Of a DNA stretch of 51,201 nt, positions 1-9,123 are shown in pieces. Where the stretch lies: positions 1-51,201 of the forward strand of contig JABCZW010000015.1 of assembly GCA_013289475.1 (NCBI GenBank), written 5' to 3'. Origin of the DNA: Bacteroidota bacterium (lineage in GTDB: Bacteria > Bacteroidota > Bacteroidia > JABEUT01). Positions within the stretch are counted from its first letter, which is position 1. Every line of letters starts with the position of its first letter. A program made the translations under genes and the position numbers. The notes below the pieces were generated by a model. The model had not been told where the DNA came from. It searched no databases and was given only the letters and a program-made list of their open reading frames with translations.

Positions 1-297
1 GCAAGCAAACAAGTAGGCGGATTTGCAACCATATTTAAAGCTTATGGCAGCATTTGGGACTGGCAGCATTTCTGGCTACTTACGGGTTTCTTATCTATTA
101 TGCTTGCATTTTTAAATATTTTGCCCATACCTGCATTAGATGGCGGGCATGTATTATTCCTGCTTTATGAAATGATTACAGGGCGTAAGCCAAGCGATAA
201 GTTTTTAGAATATGCCCAATGGGTAGGAATGATATTGCTTCTTTCCCTGCTATTATTTGCTAATGGCAACGACATATTTAAGGCTTTTCAAAAATGA
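1..297 (+). CDS. rseP: RseP-type site-2 zinc metalloprotease, C-terminal part (partial)
   Basis: The reading frame is open from base 1, so the gene begins upstream of the window; only the last 98 residues are visible. They contain the family's C-terminal signature NILPIPALDGGHVLF (the second zinc-ligand region, Asp in LDGG), followed by the ETGRKPS-like linker, here ITGRKPS, and a final hydrophobic segment ending near FQK. The motif is diagnostic of M50B intramembrane proteases (RseP/YaeL), which cleave anti-sigma factors or signal-peptide remnants within the inner membrane. The catalytic HExxH and PDZ domains lie outside the window. The stop codon overlaps the next start as ATGA, suggesting translational coupling with the unknown secreted protein downstream. 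Family assignment is strong; the exact substrate is unknown. Confidence 0.9.
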   Translation, partial: ASKQVGGFATIFKAYGSIWDWQHFWLLTGFLSIMLAFLNILPIPALDGGHVLFLLYEMITGRKPSDKFLEYAQWVGMILLLSLLLFANGNDIFKAFQK

Positions 298-1169
298 TAA
301 AGAAATTTGTTTGGCATAAACTGTTTTTTACCGGATTGATCTTCGTATCATTTGCCGTTTCTGCACAGCAGCTAAACTCGCGCGGAACGAGTCAGTCAAG
401 TACTGATACGGCTTTGAACAGGCTTTTGGGCGGAAGAAAGGACACAGTAATGACCCATAAAATTCTGCTGGTACCTTTCGAATCAAAAATGCTTATGTCG
501 GAAATAGGTAAGGAAGTAAATGCAAAAACGCATCTCACCTATACTGCCATTACACAAGAACTACGCAAGGAAATGGATTTAGCCATGTTTGGGGCATTGC
601 GCAGAAGTTGCGTAACAATATCACTGCTCGATGGAAGGCAACGGTCTGACTCAACACTGGCATATATTTATGGTTCTACAAGTTATAGTTATGATATTGT
701 TCCGGGCACTACACCCGATGCCGGAAGCAAGGACAAGTCAACTGCTAAAGGCCAGTACATAAAAAACGGGCAATTAGAAGTTCCGGTTGATTACAGCAAA
801 CGCTTTATGAATATTTCTATACTGAATCCAAAACTTTTGGCGGACCTTAGCGCACAATATCATACCGATACCTATGTTTTTATAAATGAACTTGATATAA
901 AAAATGTAGATAATAATGCTACCAATTTATCTGACGAAACATACAGGCGGGAAGTAACTGTTCATTATTCGGTAATTGATAACTCGGGGCATTACATCAG
1001 CAAGGGTATTGTTACTGTTTATTTCCCATACAGTGAAAATGACCCCAAGGTAATAGGAGAAAAATATTTTAGCCTGGCAGGCAGACTGGTATTAAAAAAT
1101 TATGTTGACGGCCTGAACAAAGATAAACTGGCAGTACAACAGAAAAAAGGATCTTCAAAACAAAACTGA
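294..1169 (+). CDS. Secreted protein of unknown function coupled to rseP
   Basis: This 291-residue protein is not recognised. It starts with a clear type I signal peptide (basic MIKK, hydrophobic core at about residues 10-22, cleavage near VSAQQ), so it should be periplasmic or exported. The mature part begins with a Ser/Thr-rich linker and then an alpha/beta-looking domain from about residue 50. That domain has strand-like stretches such as HKILLVPFES and TYVFINELDIKN, and a late segment VTVHYSVIDNSGHYISKGIV. There is no lipobox, no transmembrane helix after the signal, and no catalytic motif. The start codon overlaps the rseP stop (ATGA), so the two are probably made from one transcript. 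The start is fixed by that overlap and by the signal peptide. An envelope role linked to the protease is an inference from position only. Confidence 0.8.
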   Translation: MIKKFVWHKLFFTGLIFVSFAVSAQQLNSRGTSQSSTDTALNRLLGGRKDTVMTHKILLVPFESKMLMSEIGKEVNAKTHLTYTAITQELRKEMDLAMFGALRRSCVTISLLDGRQRSDSTLAYIYGSTSYSYDIVPGTTPDAGSKDKSTAKGQYIKNGQLEVPVDYSKRFMNISILNPKLLADLSAQYHTDTYVFINELDIKNVDNNATNLSDETYRREVTVHYSVIDNSGHYISKGIVTVYFPYSENDPKVIGEKYFSLAGRLVLKNYVDGLNKDKLAVQQKKGSSKQN

Positions 1170-1191
1170 TAATCCCCCTAAACAAAACACA

Positions 1192-2757
1192 ATGAAAACA
1201 GCAGAAATGAAAGACACCCACGGAATTGTAAAAATATTGGATGAACTTGGAATTACCGGAACACTCAATGGAGCTGCAACCGGCGAAAATTGGATCAAGA
1301 CTTCAGGTGATGTGTTAGAATCATACTCTCCCTGCGATGGTGCACTTATTGGTAAAGTAAAACAGGCAACTGCTGCAGACTATGAAGCAGTAATGAAAAC
1401 GGCTTGCACGGCTTTTCCTGAATGGAGGATGTGGCCTGCACCAAGACGTGGCGAAATAGTACGCCAGGTTGGTGATGCCCTGAGAAAATTTAAAGAACCG
1501 TTGGGTAAACTGGTATCATATGAGATGGGTAAAAGTTACCAGGAAGGACTGGGTGAAGTACAGGAAATGATCGACATCTGCGATTTTGCTGTTGGGCTTT
1601 CGCGCCAGCTTTATGGTTTAACTATGCATTCAGAAAGGCCATTGCACCGCATGTATGAACAATACCATCCACTTGGACCTGTGGGAATTATAAGTGCATT
1701 TAATTTCCCGGTCGCCGTATGGTCGTGGAATGCCATGCTGGCAATGGTTTGTGGTGATGTTTGTATCTGGAAGCCATCGGAGAAAACTCCGCTTACCGCA
1801 GTAGCATGCCAACATATTATTGCTCCTGTGTTAAAGAAAAATAATGTACCGGAAGGAGTTAGCTGCTTAATTATTGGTGACTATAAAATTGGCGAATTGT
1901 TATCGAAAGATACACGTGTTCCGCTTATTTCAGCTACCGGTTCTACCCGTATGGGTAAAAAAGTAGCAGTTGCAGTTGGCGAACGTTTAGGCCGCTCTTT
2001 ATTAGAGTTGGGAGGAAACAACGCCATTATACTTACACCCGATGCTAATTTAAAAATAGCAATTACCGGTGTGCTTTTTGGTGCCATTGGTACTGCCGGG
2101 CAGCGTTGCACTACCACACGCCGCTTGATTATTCATGAAAGTATTTACGATAACCTGAAAGCATCGTTGGAAAAAGCTTACAAACAAATACGCATTGGCA
2201 ATCCGCTTGAAGAGGGCGTTTTAATGGGCCCGCTAATTGATAAAGATGCGGTGAAAAATTATAGCGATGCTATTGGTAAAATTAAGGAACAAGGAGGAAA
2301 AATTATTTATGGCGGACAAGTACTGGATGGTGCTGAGTATGCTTCTGGATGCTATGTAGTACCTACCATTGCTGAGGTTAAGAACGAGTACCCGATAGTA
2401 CAGCACGAAACATTTGCGCCTATTTTATACCTTATTAAATACAAAACCATTGATGAGGCTATTGCTTTACAAAATGGTGTTCCACAAGGTTTATCTTCAT
2501 CCATATTCTCCAATAATATTTTAGAAACTGAAAAATTTCTTTCACATGCCGGTTCAGATTGTGGCATTGCCAATGTTAACATTGGCACATCGGGAGCGGA
2601 AATTGGAGGAGCATTTGGAGGTGAGAAAGAAACAGGTGGCGGAAGGGAATCAGGCTCTGATGCATGGAAGAATTATATGCGCAGGCAGACTAACACACTG
2701 AATTTCAGTACCAATTTACCCCTTGCACAGGGCATTAAATTCGATATAGGAGAATAA
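1192..2757 (+). CDS. ALDH7-family aldehyde dehydrogenase (antiquitin / piperideine-6-carboxylate dehydrogenase-like)
   Basis: This 521-residue cytosolic NAD(P)-dependent aldehyde dehydrogenase has the full family length. Visible motifs are the N-terminal Rossmann entry GIISAFNFPVAVWSWN, the cofactor-binding ATGSTRMGK, the general base in LELGGNNAI (Glu272) and the catalytic cysteine in GTAGQRCTTTRRL (Cys306). The GQRCTTTRRL form of the active-site loop and the C-terminal GGEKETGGGRESGSDAWK are typical of the ALDH7 subfamily, which oxidises alpha-aminoadipate semialdehyde in lysine catabolism. No other lysine-degradation gene is visible nearby, so the physiological substrate is inferred from the subfamily only. 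It lies 22 bases after the preceding gene and may be read through from rseP. A palindrome and a new promoter follow it. Confidence 0.9.
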   Translation: MKTAEMKDTHGIVKILDELGITGTLNGAATGENWIKTSGDVLESYSPCDGALIGKVKQATAADYEAVMKTACTAFPEWRMWPAPRRGEIVRQVGDALRKFKEPLGKLVSYEMGKSYQEGLGEVQEMIDICDFAVGLSRQLYGLTMHSERPLHRMYEQYHPLGPVGIISAFNFPVAVWSWNAMLAMVCGDVCIWKPSEKTPLTAVACQHIIAPVLKKNNVPEGVSCLIIGDYKIGELLSKDTRVPLISATGSTRMGKKVAVAVGERLGRSLLELGGNNAIILTPDANLKIAITGVLFGAIGTAGQRCTTTRRLIIHESIYDNLKASLEKAYKQIRIGNPLEEGVLMGPLIDKDAVKNYSDAIGKIKEQGGKIIYGGQVLDGAEYASGCYVVPTIAEVKNEYPIVQHETFAPILYLIKYKTIDEAIALQNGVPQGLSSSIFSNNILETEKFLSHAGSDCGIANVNIGTSGAEIGGAFGGEKETGGGRESGSDAWKNYMRRQTNTLNFSTNLPLAQGIKFDIGE

Positions 2758-2784
2758 TCCTGCAGGGCCCTTCTTTTCAAGAAA

Positions 2785-2800
2785 CTTGATATATATCAAG
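2785..2800. promoter_or_regulatory. Perfect 16-bp palindrome of Fnr/Crp type (TTGAT-N4-ATCAA)
   Basis: The sequence CTTGATATATATCAAG is perfectly palindromic and contains an exact TTGATnnnnATCAA core, the consensus bound by FNR-type members of the Crp/Fnr superfamily. Its centre lies about 60-70 bases upstream of the transcription start predicted from the TAnnTTTG element at 2849, which matches a class I activator position. An unrelated hairpin role as a terminator for the aldehyde dehydrogenase gene is less likely, because the stem is AT-rich and no U-tract follows. Confidence 0.55.
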
Positions 2801-2848
2801 AATTGCATAAATGTGCACCCATAGTGTAACTATGTAGTGTTTCCGCCG

Positions 2849-2856
2849 TATATTTG
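2849..2856 (+). promoter_or_regulatory. Bacteroidota -7 element (TATATTTG) for the giant surface-protein gene
   Basis: TATATTTG matches TAnnTTTG exactly and is followed by CAC, as at the tRNA-Ser promoter. No good TTG lies 17-23 bases upstream, which fits a promoter that depends on an activator bound at 2785-2800. The predicted transcript would carry an untranslated leader of roughly 125 bases, long for this window. Confidence 0.6.
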
Positions 2857-2873
2857 CACTAATAGCGATATTG

Positions 2874-2927
2874 AGATTGGGGATTTTATTTGAATGGGGA
2901 TTCAAAAAAATTAGATTGGGGATTTTT
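2874..2927 (+). repeat. Three iterations of a GGGGATT motif in the leader
   Basis: The 14-base string AGATTGGGGATTTT occurs at 2874-2887 and again at 2913-2926. A third related copy, GAATGGGGATTC, lies between them at 2892-2903. The G-runs start at 2879, 2896 and 2918. All three lie in the predicted untranslated leader, downstream of the -7 element and upstream of the start codon at 2987. Repeated G-rich boxes in an AT-rich leader could bind a protein or RNA; the function is unknown. Confidence 0.6.
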
Positions 2928-2986
2928 GCCGTTACACGGTTAACTGCAATTTAAAGAGTTTTAAAAGTACAGGATTTTAAAATTAC

Positions 2987-5900
2987 ATGCTTATAACTAC
3001 AGGTGCATACATAAATATTAAAAATAAGCTATTCCTTATCTGGAGTTTGCTCATACTATTTTCCGGGATAAGCACTATTGCTTTTGGAAATGGACAAACA
3101 TTTACAGCTAAAGCTTCAGCCAATTGGAACGCTGCAGGTACGTGGACAACAGTTGGTGCAGAAACATACCCAGGCCAGGATGGTTCTACTAATGATATTG
3201 TAATTATACCTGCATTTACTGTAAAAATTAATATAGTAAGCGCAGTATGCGGTAGTATAGAATTTACTAATGCCACCGGGAAAATTACATTCAGTGCTGC
3301 AGGAAATCAACTTACTGTTGGTGCCGGTACTTCAGGGCAAGTATATGGAACAACAGCCGGTACAATAACAGTTGGAACTGGAATTTTAGTAATTAACGGC
3401 TTCTTAAATGAAACCACTGCAATTGGCGTAACAGTTTCAACCGGCAGTGCAATACTTAATGCGAGCGGCACAACTACAACCATGTCAGCTGCGGCAACCA
3501 TCAGTTTATCAAATACCGGCTCAATAACTTTTAACGGAATAGTTAATCAATCGGCCGGTACAATTACCAATACAAGCGCAAGTGCTACCGGAACCATAAA
3601 CTTCAATGGTAATGTAACACAATCAGCTGCCTCTACTATATCAAGCACTTCGAGCGGTACCATTAACTTTGCCACAGGTACAACGGTTACTCAGTCGGCA
3701 GCAGGTACCATTTCCTGCAGCAAGGGTGCTTTAAACTTTAATGGTACTTGTTCAGTATCTCAATCTGCAGGCGCCGGAACCATTACCTGCACAGGAGCCG
3801 GAGGAACTATAAATTTTAGTTCTACCAGTACTTTTGCCCAGGCATCTTCAACGGCAACGGTTTCGGTTACAAGCAGCGGAACGTGCACTTATGCTAATAC
3901 CGCAGGCTTTACACATTCAGGAATAATTGAAGTTATTAAAGGCACCTTGATTTTCGACGGCCCTGTTACCACAAATGCTACCGGAACAATTGAAAATATT
4001 ACAACTGCAGGCACCATTACCTTTGCCAGAAGCTATACTGATAACGGAACATTTAATTGCAGCACCAAAGCAAGCGTCATAAATTTTGGTGGAAATGTAA
4101 CTTGTGCAGCAGGCGCAACAGCTACTTTCTTTGCAACGTCTACCTCCACCTTTACAGGAAATTTCACTACCTCACCTACTCTTACTCCACCAGCAGCCAG
4201 TATGACCTTCGGCAATGTTATAATAAGTAATACTGTTGTGGTGGCCCTTGCATCATCTATTTCGGTTGCAGGTAACTGGACAAATAACAGTGGCGTTGCA
4301 GCTTGTATTACCGGCGCAACTTCTGACGTTACTTTTACCGGTGCTGCAAAAACCCTTGGAGGTACTAAAGGTACTACATTCCCGGAAAATTTAAATATTG
4401 CAGATGGAGCAACCATAACTCTTAACTTACCTACATCGGGCAATTATATTGTTACCAATAACCTGAATATAAATACTGCTGTCACTGCAACAAGCCTTAC
4501 ATTGGCTGCCAGTGTTGGACTAACAGTTTCAAATAATTTTACGGTGCTTGGAGGAACCGCAAAAACCACCATTACTCAAAATGCCGGAAGCACATTTACC
4601 GTTACTTCTTCTGCTACAATTAATCAGCCCACTGCTGCTGTAATAAATAATTGGAGTGTTGGAACAGGAACTGCAACAATTAACGGAACATTGGCCTTTG
4701 TAACCAATAATAATACAGGTACTGATATTGCAGAATTAACGGTTACTACAGGAACTGTAACTGTTAACACCGCTTCTTTTACTGCTGGCTGCACAAACGA
4801 TTTATGCCAGAAAATAACCCTTACTACCGGTGTGCTTAATTTTACCAATGCCGTAAATCATACAAGCGGGCTTATTTCAGTAACTTCTGGTACAATTAAT
4901 TTCAGTTCAGATTATAATATTTCCGGGGCACACTCGGTATTTTCGTGCACAGCTGCAGCTTCAATAAATTTCGGAGGAAACCTTAATTGTTCGGCAACAC
5001 AAACACCCGGTATATCATTTTTCAGCACTACTTCAAGTGCTGGCTCCAGTACCGAGACATTTACCGGAAATTCAACAGTTACTTCTGCCGCGGCTTCACC
5101 ACTTACTTTTGGTAACCTAATAATTAATAGCGGAAAGACTGTAACGTTAAGCGGAGCCGGTGCTACCATAACAGTTAAAGGTAACTGGACCGATAATGGA
5201 ACATTTGCAAATGGTAGCGTAGGCGTATCATACAGAGCGAACTATACTCCGCAAATTCTAACCTTGAGTGGTACTGAAACATTTTATAACCTGACAACCA
5301 ATTTGGGAGCTGCTGCCGATGTTCTTCAATTAGGTAATAATGTATTAGTTACTAATGCATTAACCATGACTACCGGTGACATTAATGCCAATTCTTATAC
5401 TTTACAGGTAGGAAATGCATCAAATTCTGTAACCACACTCACCTATACTTCAGGTACCGTTTATGGAGGAACGCTTGCAAGGTGGTGGCCATCTGCTACA
5501 GCAATTACCCTCGCCGGCAATAACTATGGCACTTTCCCAGTTGGAATTCAGGGGACAACCAGGAAGTTCACCTGTGTTTCAGCGGTAAACCCAACTTCGG
5601 CTGGGCTTATATCAGTAATTCATAACGATCCTTCCATTCTTGAACTAGTTACTGCAGCTTCATATACTGATAACCTGGGAAATGCTATTCTTGATATTTC
5701 ACAACAAAACACTACGGTTACCACCGATGGAAGTGCCGGATTAGGCGGTACTTTTACAGTACTTTCTACATTCGGTAGTTTTGCTATTCCTGCCGGAAGT
5801 ACAATAAACGACTATTCTCTTGAAACATATACAAGTTCAGTAAATGGTTATGCAGCAGGTGTTACTGCAGCCAATGTTGCAAATGCCGGAACAGTGGCCG

Positions 5901-8900
5901 CACCAATATTAAGCCGTTCAGGCCTCGTAGTAGGCGCATCAGTTACTGCTGCACACCAGGGAATAGCAAACGTATATGTCTGTGGTACAAAAAATCTTGA
6001 AACTCCTATACAATCATCTACCTATTATTCTGTTACCACTGGTACATGGAACAGTACAACTGAATGGTCAACCACTGCAGGTGCTGTGGCATGCCCTTGT
6101 GTAGCTGCTCCGGTTACCACCGGTAATTATATAATACAAAATGGCAACGTAGTTACACTTAGCGCTGCCGCTACTGCAGGCAACCTGCAAATTTCACAAG
6201 GTGAAGTTACAGGCGCAAATAGCCTTACAGTTAATGGATTAATTTCTACCACCCTTGGCGCTTCCGCGTTTATCAGCACTACTTCAACCGTTAGTGCAAC
6301 CGGCGCAGTTACATTACTTGGCACAGGGGCAAACGCCACGAATGGGCTTACTTCAGGCGGGGCATTGACGGTTGGAGCAAACGCTACACTTGCTGTTAAT
6401 GGTGCACTTACATCAGGTGGTAATATGACTATAAGCGGTAATACTTCTGTCAGTGGTGCAAATACATTAACTGAAACAGGCAATACAACTATAAATAGCC
6501 CTGCTATTCTCACTACCGGAACAGGTGTATCATCGGTACTAACAGGTAACTTAACTAATAACGGCACGCTGGCTATTGGAACAGGTACCACAACTTTAAG
6601 TGGCACCACAGTAGTGTTAGATGGTACAGGCTCAATGACGGGTAGTGGAACTTTCCAAATTAAAAATATTATAACTTCCTTTACTATTCCTGTTACAGCT
6701 AATATGAACATTGCACCTGAGTTTCTAATTACAGGAGCCATAACAGTTCTGAATAACGGAAATATTACTTTAAGCAATGCTACCAATAGCCTTGATGGTT
6801 CAGTGGCAGGCTCAGTATGGCAGCAGGAAACCAGTTCAACGCTTGTAATTGATGGAAGCAATGTTCCGTTTTCAACTGCAGGTAGTTTAGACCCATCAAC
6901 TTGTACCTGCTCAAACGTAGTTCAGTATAATGGGGCATCAAATCAAACTATTGCAACACCAACAGGTTCTAATACAAATTGCAGTTGTGCAGCATATGAC
7001 CAACTTACTGCTTCAAACGCTGGAATTAAATCACTGGCTGCCAACATACAGGTTGCTACTGCAGTAACCATTAATGGCTCGGCCATATTGAATGAAGGAA
7101 CGTTTACCATGACTGATTTTGGTGCAGGAGCGAGCCTAACTATGAACGGCAATGCATCACCTGAAGCAGGATTGCAATTAAAAAGAAGCGCTACAGGAAC
7201 ATATCCTGAACTTACAGGTGCATACATCCTTACCAATGGCCTTGTTGAAATAATTGATAATGCAGGAACTGCTACATTAGCAACTGCAAACTATTACAAC
7301 CTTAATGTGGCTGGTTCTTCTCCGTTTGACCTTTCGCAAGGGGGCGCTGGCATTATCATTGCAGATAGCCTTACCGTGGGCAGCAGCACTACTACAAATA
7401 CCACAACACTTTCATCGATTGCCGGAGGGATGACAGTAACCACAGCACTTAGCTACATAAGCACCGGTACTACTACATTAAATGCTAACCTTACTGTGCC
7501 CGGCAATACTACTATTTCTGCAGGAAGCATATTACTAAATGCTGGTACAGGCATTCTTACTGCAGGTAATATTACTATTGGTGGTACAGGCACACTGAAT
7601 GATAATGGAGGTAATGTTAATGTTTCAGGCAACTGGACTTTAAATACCGGTGGAACATTTACCACTACAGGCCAGACAAGTTTCCTTGGCAGTACGAACC
7701 AGACTATAGGAGGAACAATAGCAACTAATACATTCAATAATTTAGTAATAAACAATACCACTGCTTGTACAACATCTCCTTACCCGCTTGCTGTAACACT
7801 TAATACACCTGTTACGGTAACTACCAACCTTTTACTGCAGGCCGGTGTAGTTGGCACTACTGCTGCCCACCTGTTAACAATTGGCACCGCTGCTATTACA
7901 GCTACAACCAGTGCAGGCAATTCTTCCTCTTATATTGATGGACCAATAGCAATTTTTGGGCCAAATGCAGTTATTTTTCCGGTGGGTAATAATGGCACCT
8001 ATTCTCAATTAGGCATCCAGGGTTCAAGTGGTACAATAGACAACGGCGTGGCTGCTACCGAATTCAAATGTCAATATTCTTTATCGGCTTCTCCGAATAA
8101 TACCAGTTCAGGTTCTATGGATGGTAATGGTAATGCCGGTTGTCTTACACATCCCGGCGAGAATGCCTGTGAAGGCATTGACCATACCAGCGGTGTTGAA
8201 TATTGGACATTAACACTTATGTCTTCCAATTCACCTACCGAACAATGTTTTGTAACACTTACTTCAAATAACCCTACCCAAAGCCAGATATCGGACCTTA
8301 CCGATCTATGTGTAGCGCACGATGATGTTGGTGTAACCGGATTATGGGAAGATATGGGGCCTGATTTAAGTGCTGGTGCAATTGGAGCATCTGTAAGCGC
8401 TGAATCTTCAATTGAGTTTATTGACTATAGCCCTATTACCTGGGGTTCTAAACATGGCACAAATACATTACCTATTCAGTTAACCTCATTTACTGCCGAT
8501 TGTACTAATTACCTGGCCTTACTTCAGTGGAACACGGCTACTGAAATTAATAATGATCACTTTACTATTGAAAGAACACAGGACGGGGTTCATTATGAAA
8601 CCGTAACCGAAGTAAAAGGAGCAGGTAGCAGCACTACTCCACATAGTTATTCTGCGGTAGATGAGAGTCCGTTAACAGGCACGTCATATTACCGTATTTC
8701 TCAAACTGATTTGGATGGTAAAACAACACATTTAAGTACCGTCGCCTATATTCCATGCCAAAATGAGAATGCAATAAGTTCATTTGCCTATAACAATTCT
8801 GTTAAAGTTGAAATTAATTCGGTGGAGAGCGGGCCTTATACCCTTACTTTATATAATACATTAGGGCAGGCCGTATATTCTAAAAACGTTACTACTTCTC

Positions 8901-9010
8901 CTGGATTAAATAACTATACCCTAAATCCTACAGTTAATACAGGTATCTATATACTGCGTATCACGGGCAAAGATTCCGTTTACACCCAAAAAATGATTTT
9001 CGGGAATTAA
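2987..9010 (+). CDS. Giant T9SS-secreted beta-helix-like surface protein with C-terminal sorting domain
   Basis: This 2007-residue exported protein has a signal peptide at about residues 12-35 (hydrophobic core LFLIWSLLILFSGIST). Two long arms of Thr/Ser/Asn/Gly/Ala-rich sequence follow, with short strand-like repeats typical of right-handed beta-helices. Each arm opens with a Trp-containing head (SANWNAAGTWTT near residue 44 and TGTWNSTTEWST near 1010) and closes with an FPVG module (near residues 849 and 1663). The phrase GNWTxNxG recurs several times. A fibronectin-like domain (about 1826-1925, LTSFTADCTN onward) precedes a type A T9SS sorting domain (about 1931-2007) that ends in GIYILRITG and KMIFGN. 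It should be exported by Sec, crossed over the outer membrane by T9SS and then anchored or released, probably as an adhesin or coat protein. No enzymatic motif is visible. Opposite-strand open frames inside it are compositional artefacts. Confidence 0.88.
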   Translation: MLITTGAYINIKNKLFLIWSLLILFSGISTIAFGNGQTFTAKASANWNAAGTWTTVGAETYPGQDGSTNDIVIIPAFTVKINIVSAVCGSIEFTNATGKITFSAAGNQLTVGAGTSGQVYGTTAGTITVGTGILVINGFLNETTAIGVTVSTGSAILNASGTTTTMSAAATISLSNTGSITFNGIVNQSAGTITNTSASATGTINFNGNVTQSAASTISSTSSGTINFATGTTVTQSAAGTISCSKGALNFNGTCSVSQSAGAGTITCTGAGGTINFSSTSTFAQASSTATVSVTSSGTCTYANTAGFTHSGIIEVIKGTLIFDGPVTTNATGTIENITTAGTITFARSYTDNGTFNCSTKASVINFGGNVTCAAGATATFFATSTSTFTGNFTTSPTLTPPAASMTFGNVIISNTVVVALASSISVAGNWTNNSGVAACITGATSDVTFTGAAKTLGGTKGTTFPENLNIADGATITLNLPTSGNYIVTNNLNINTAVTATSLTLAASVGLTVSNNFTVLGGTAKTTITQNAGSTFTVTSSATINQPTAAVINNWSVGTGTATINGTLAFVTNNNTGTDIAELTVTTGTVTVNTASFTAGCTNDLCQKITLTTGVLNFTNAVNHTSGLISVTSGTINFSSDYNISGAHSVFSCTAAASINFGGNLNCSATQTPGISFFSTTSSAGSSTETFTGNSTVTSAAASPLTFGNLIINSGKTVTLSGAGATITVKGNWTDNGTFANGSVGVSYRANYTPQILTLSGTETFYNLTTNLGAAADVLQLGNNVLVTNALTMTTGDINANSYTLQVGNASNSVTTLTYTSGTVYGGTLARWWPSATAITLAGNNYGTFPVGIQGTTRKFTCVSAVNPTSAGLISVIHNDPSILELVTAASYTDNLGNAILDISQQNTTVTTDGSAGLGGTFTVLSTFGSFAIPAGSTINDYSLETYTSSVNGYAAGVTAANVANAGTVAAPILSRSGLVVGASVTAAHQGIANVYVCGTKNLETPIQSSTYYSVTTGTWNSTTEWSTTAGAVACPCVAAPVTTGNYIIQNGNVVTLSAAATAGNLQISQGEVTGANSLTVNGLISTTLGASAFISTTSTVSATGAVTLLGTGANATNGLTSGGALTVGANATLAVNGALTSGGNMTISGNTSVSGANTLTETGNTTINSPAILTTGTGVSSVLTGNLTNNGTLAIGTGTTTLSGTTVVLDGTGSMTGSGTFQIKNIITSFTIPVTANMNIAPEFLITGAITVLNNGNITLSNATNSLDGSVAGSVWQQETSSTLVIDGSNVPFSTAGSLDPSTCTCSNVVQYNGASNQTIATPTGSNTNCSCAAYDQLTASNAGIKSLAANIQVATAVTINGSAILNEGTFTMTDFGAGASLTMNGNASPEAGLQLKRSATGTYPELTGAYILTNGLVEIIDNAGTATLATANYYNLNVAGSSPFDLSQGGAGIIIADSLTVGSSTTTNTTTLSSIAGGMTVTTALSYISTGTTTLNANLTVPGNTTISAGSILLNAGTGILTAGNITIGGTGTLNDNGGNVNVSGNWTLNTGGTFTTTGQTSFLGSTNQTIGGTIATNTFNNLVINNTTACTTSPYPLAVTLNTPVTVTTNLLLQAGVVGTTAAHLLTIGTAAITATTSAGNSSSYIDGPIAIFGPNAVIFPVGNNGTYSQLGIQGSSGTIDNGVAATEFKCQYSLSASPNNTSSGSMDGNGNAGCLTHPGENACEGIDHTSGVEYWTLTLMSSNSPTEQCFVTLTSNNPTQSQISDLTDLCVAHDDVGVTGLWEDMGPDLSAGAIGASVSAESSIEFIDYSPITWGSKHGTNTLPIQLTSFTADCTNYLALLQWNTATEINNDHFTIERTQDGVHYETVTEVKGAGSSTTPHSYSAVDESPLTGTSYYRISQTDLDGKTTHLSTVAYIPCQNENAISSFAYNNSVKVEINSVESGPYTLTLYNTLGQAVYSKNVTTSPGLNNYTLNPTVNTGIYILRITGKDSVYTQKMIFGN

Positions 9011-9070
9011 CCCGGCTGTTTCTATAAAATCATTAAAAAATCGTTTCATAAGCTTTAGTTAAAGGTCAAA

Positions 9071-9100
9071 TTGTCCATTCTGCCAAGATTTTTAACTTTG
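9071..9100 (+). promoter_or_regulatory. Promoter TTG-N19-TAACTTTG
   Basis: A TTG at 9071-9073 is separated by 19 bases from TAACTTTG at 9093-9100, a full match to the Bacteroidota sigma-A consensus. The start codon of the isomerase gene follows 23 bases after the -7 element. It probably drives the isomerase-lipB pair. Confidence 0.75.
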
Positions 9101-9123
9101 TAAGCCTTTATACATCAATACCT

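Noticed and set aside
6127..6861. 244-codon minus-strand open frame inside the giant surface-protein gene, and similar ones at 4033-4443 and 7453-7761
   Set aside because: They are products of the Thr/Ala/Gly-rich codon bias on the other strand (Val/Pro-rich translation), with no gene start signals; the plus-strand frame has a signal peptide and sorting domain.
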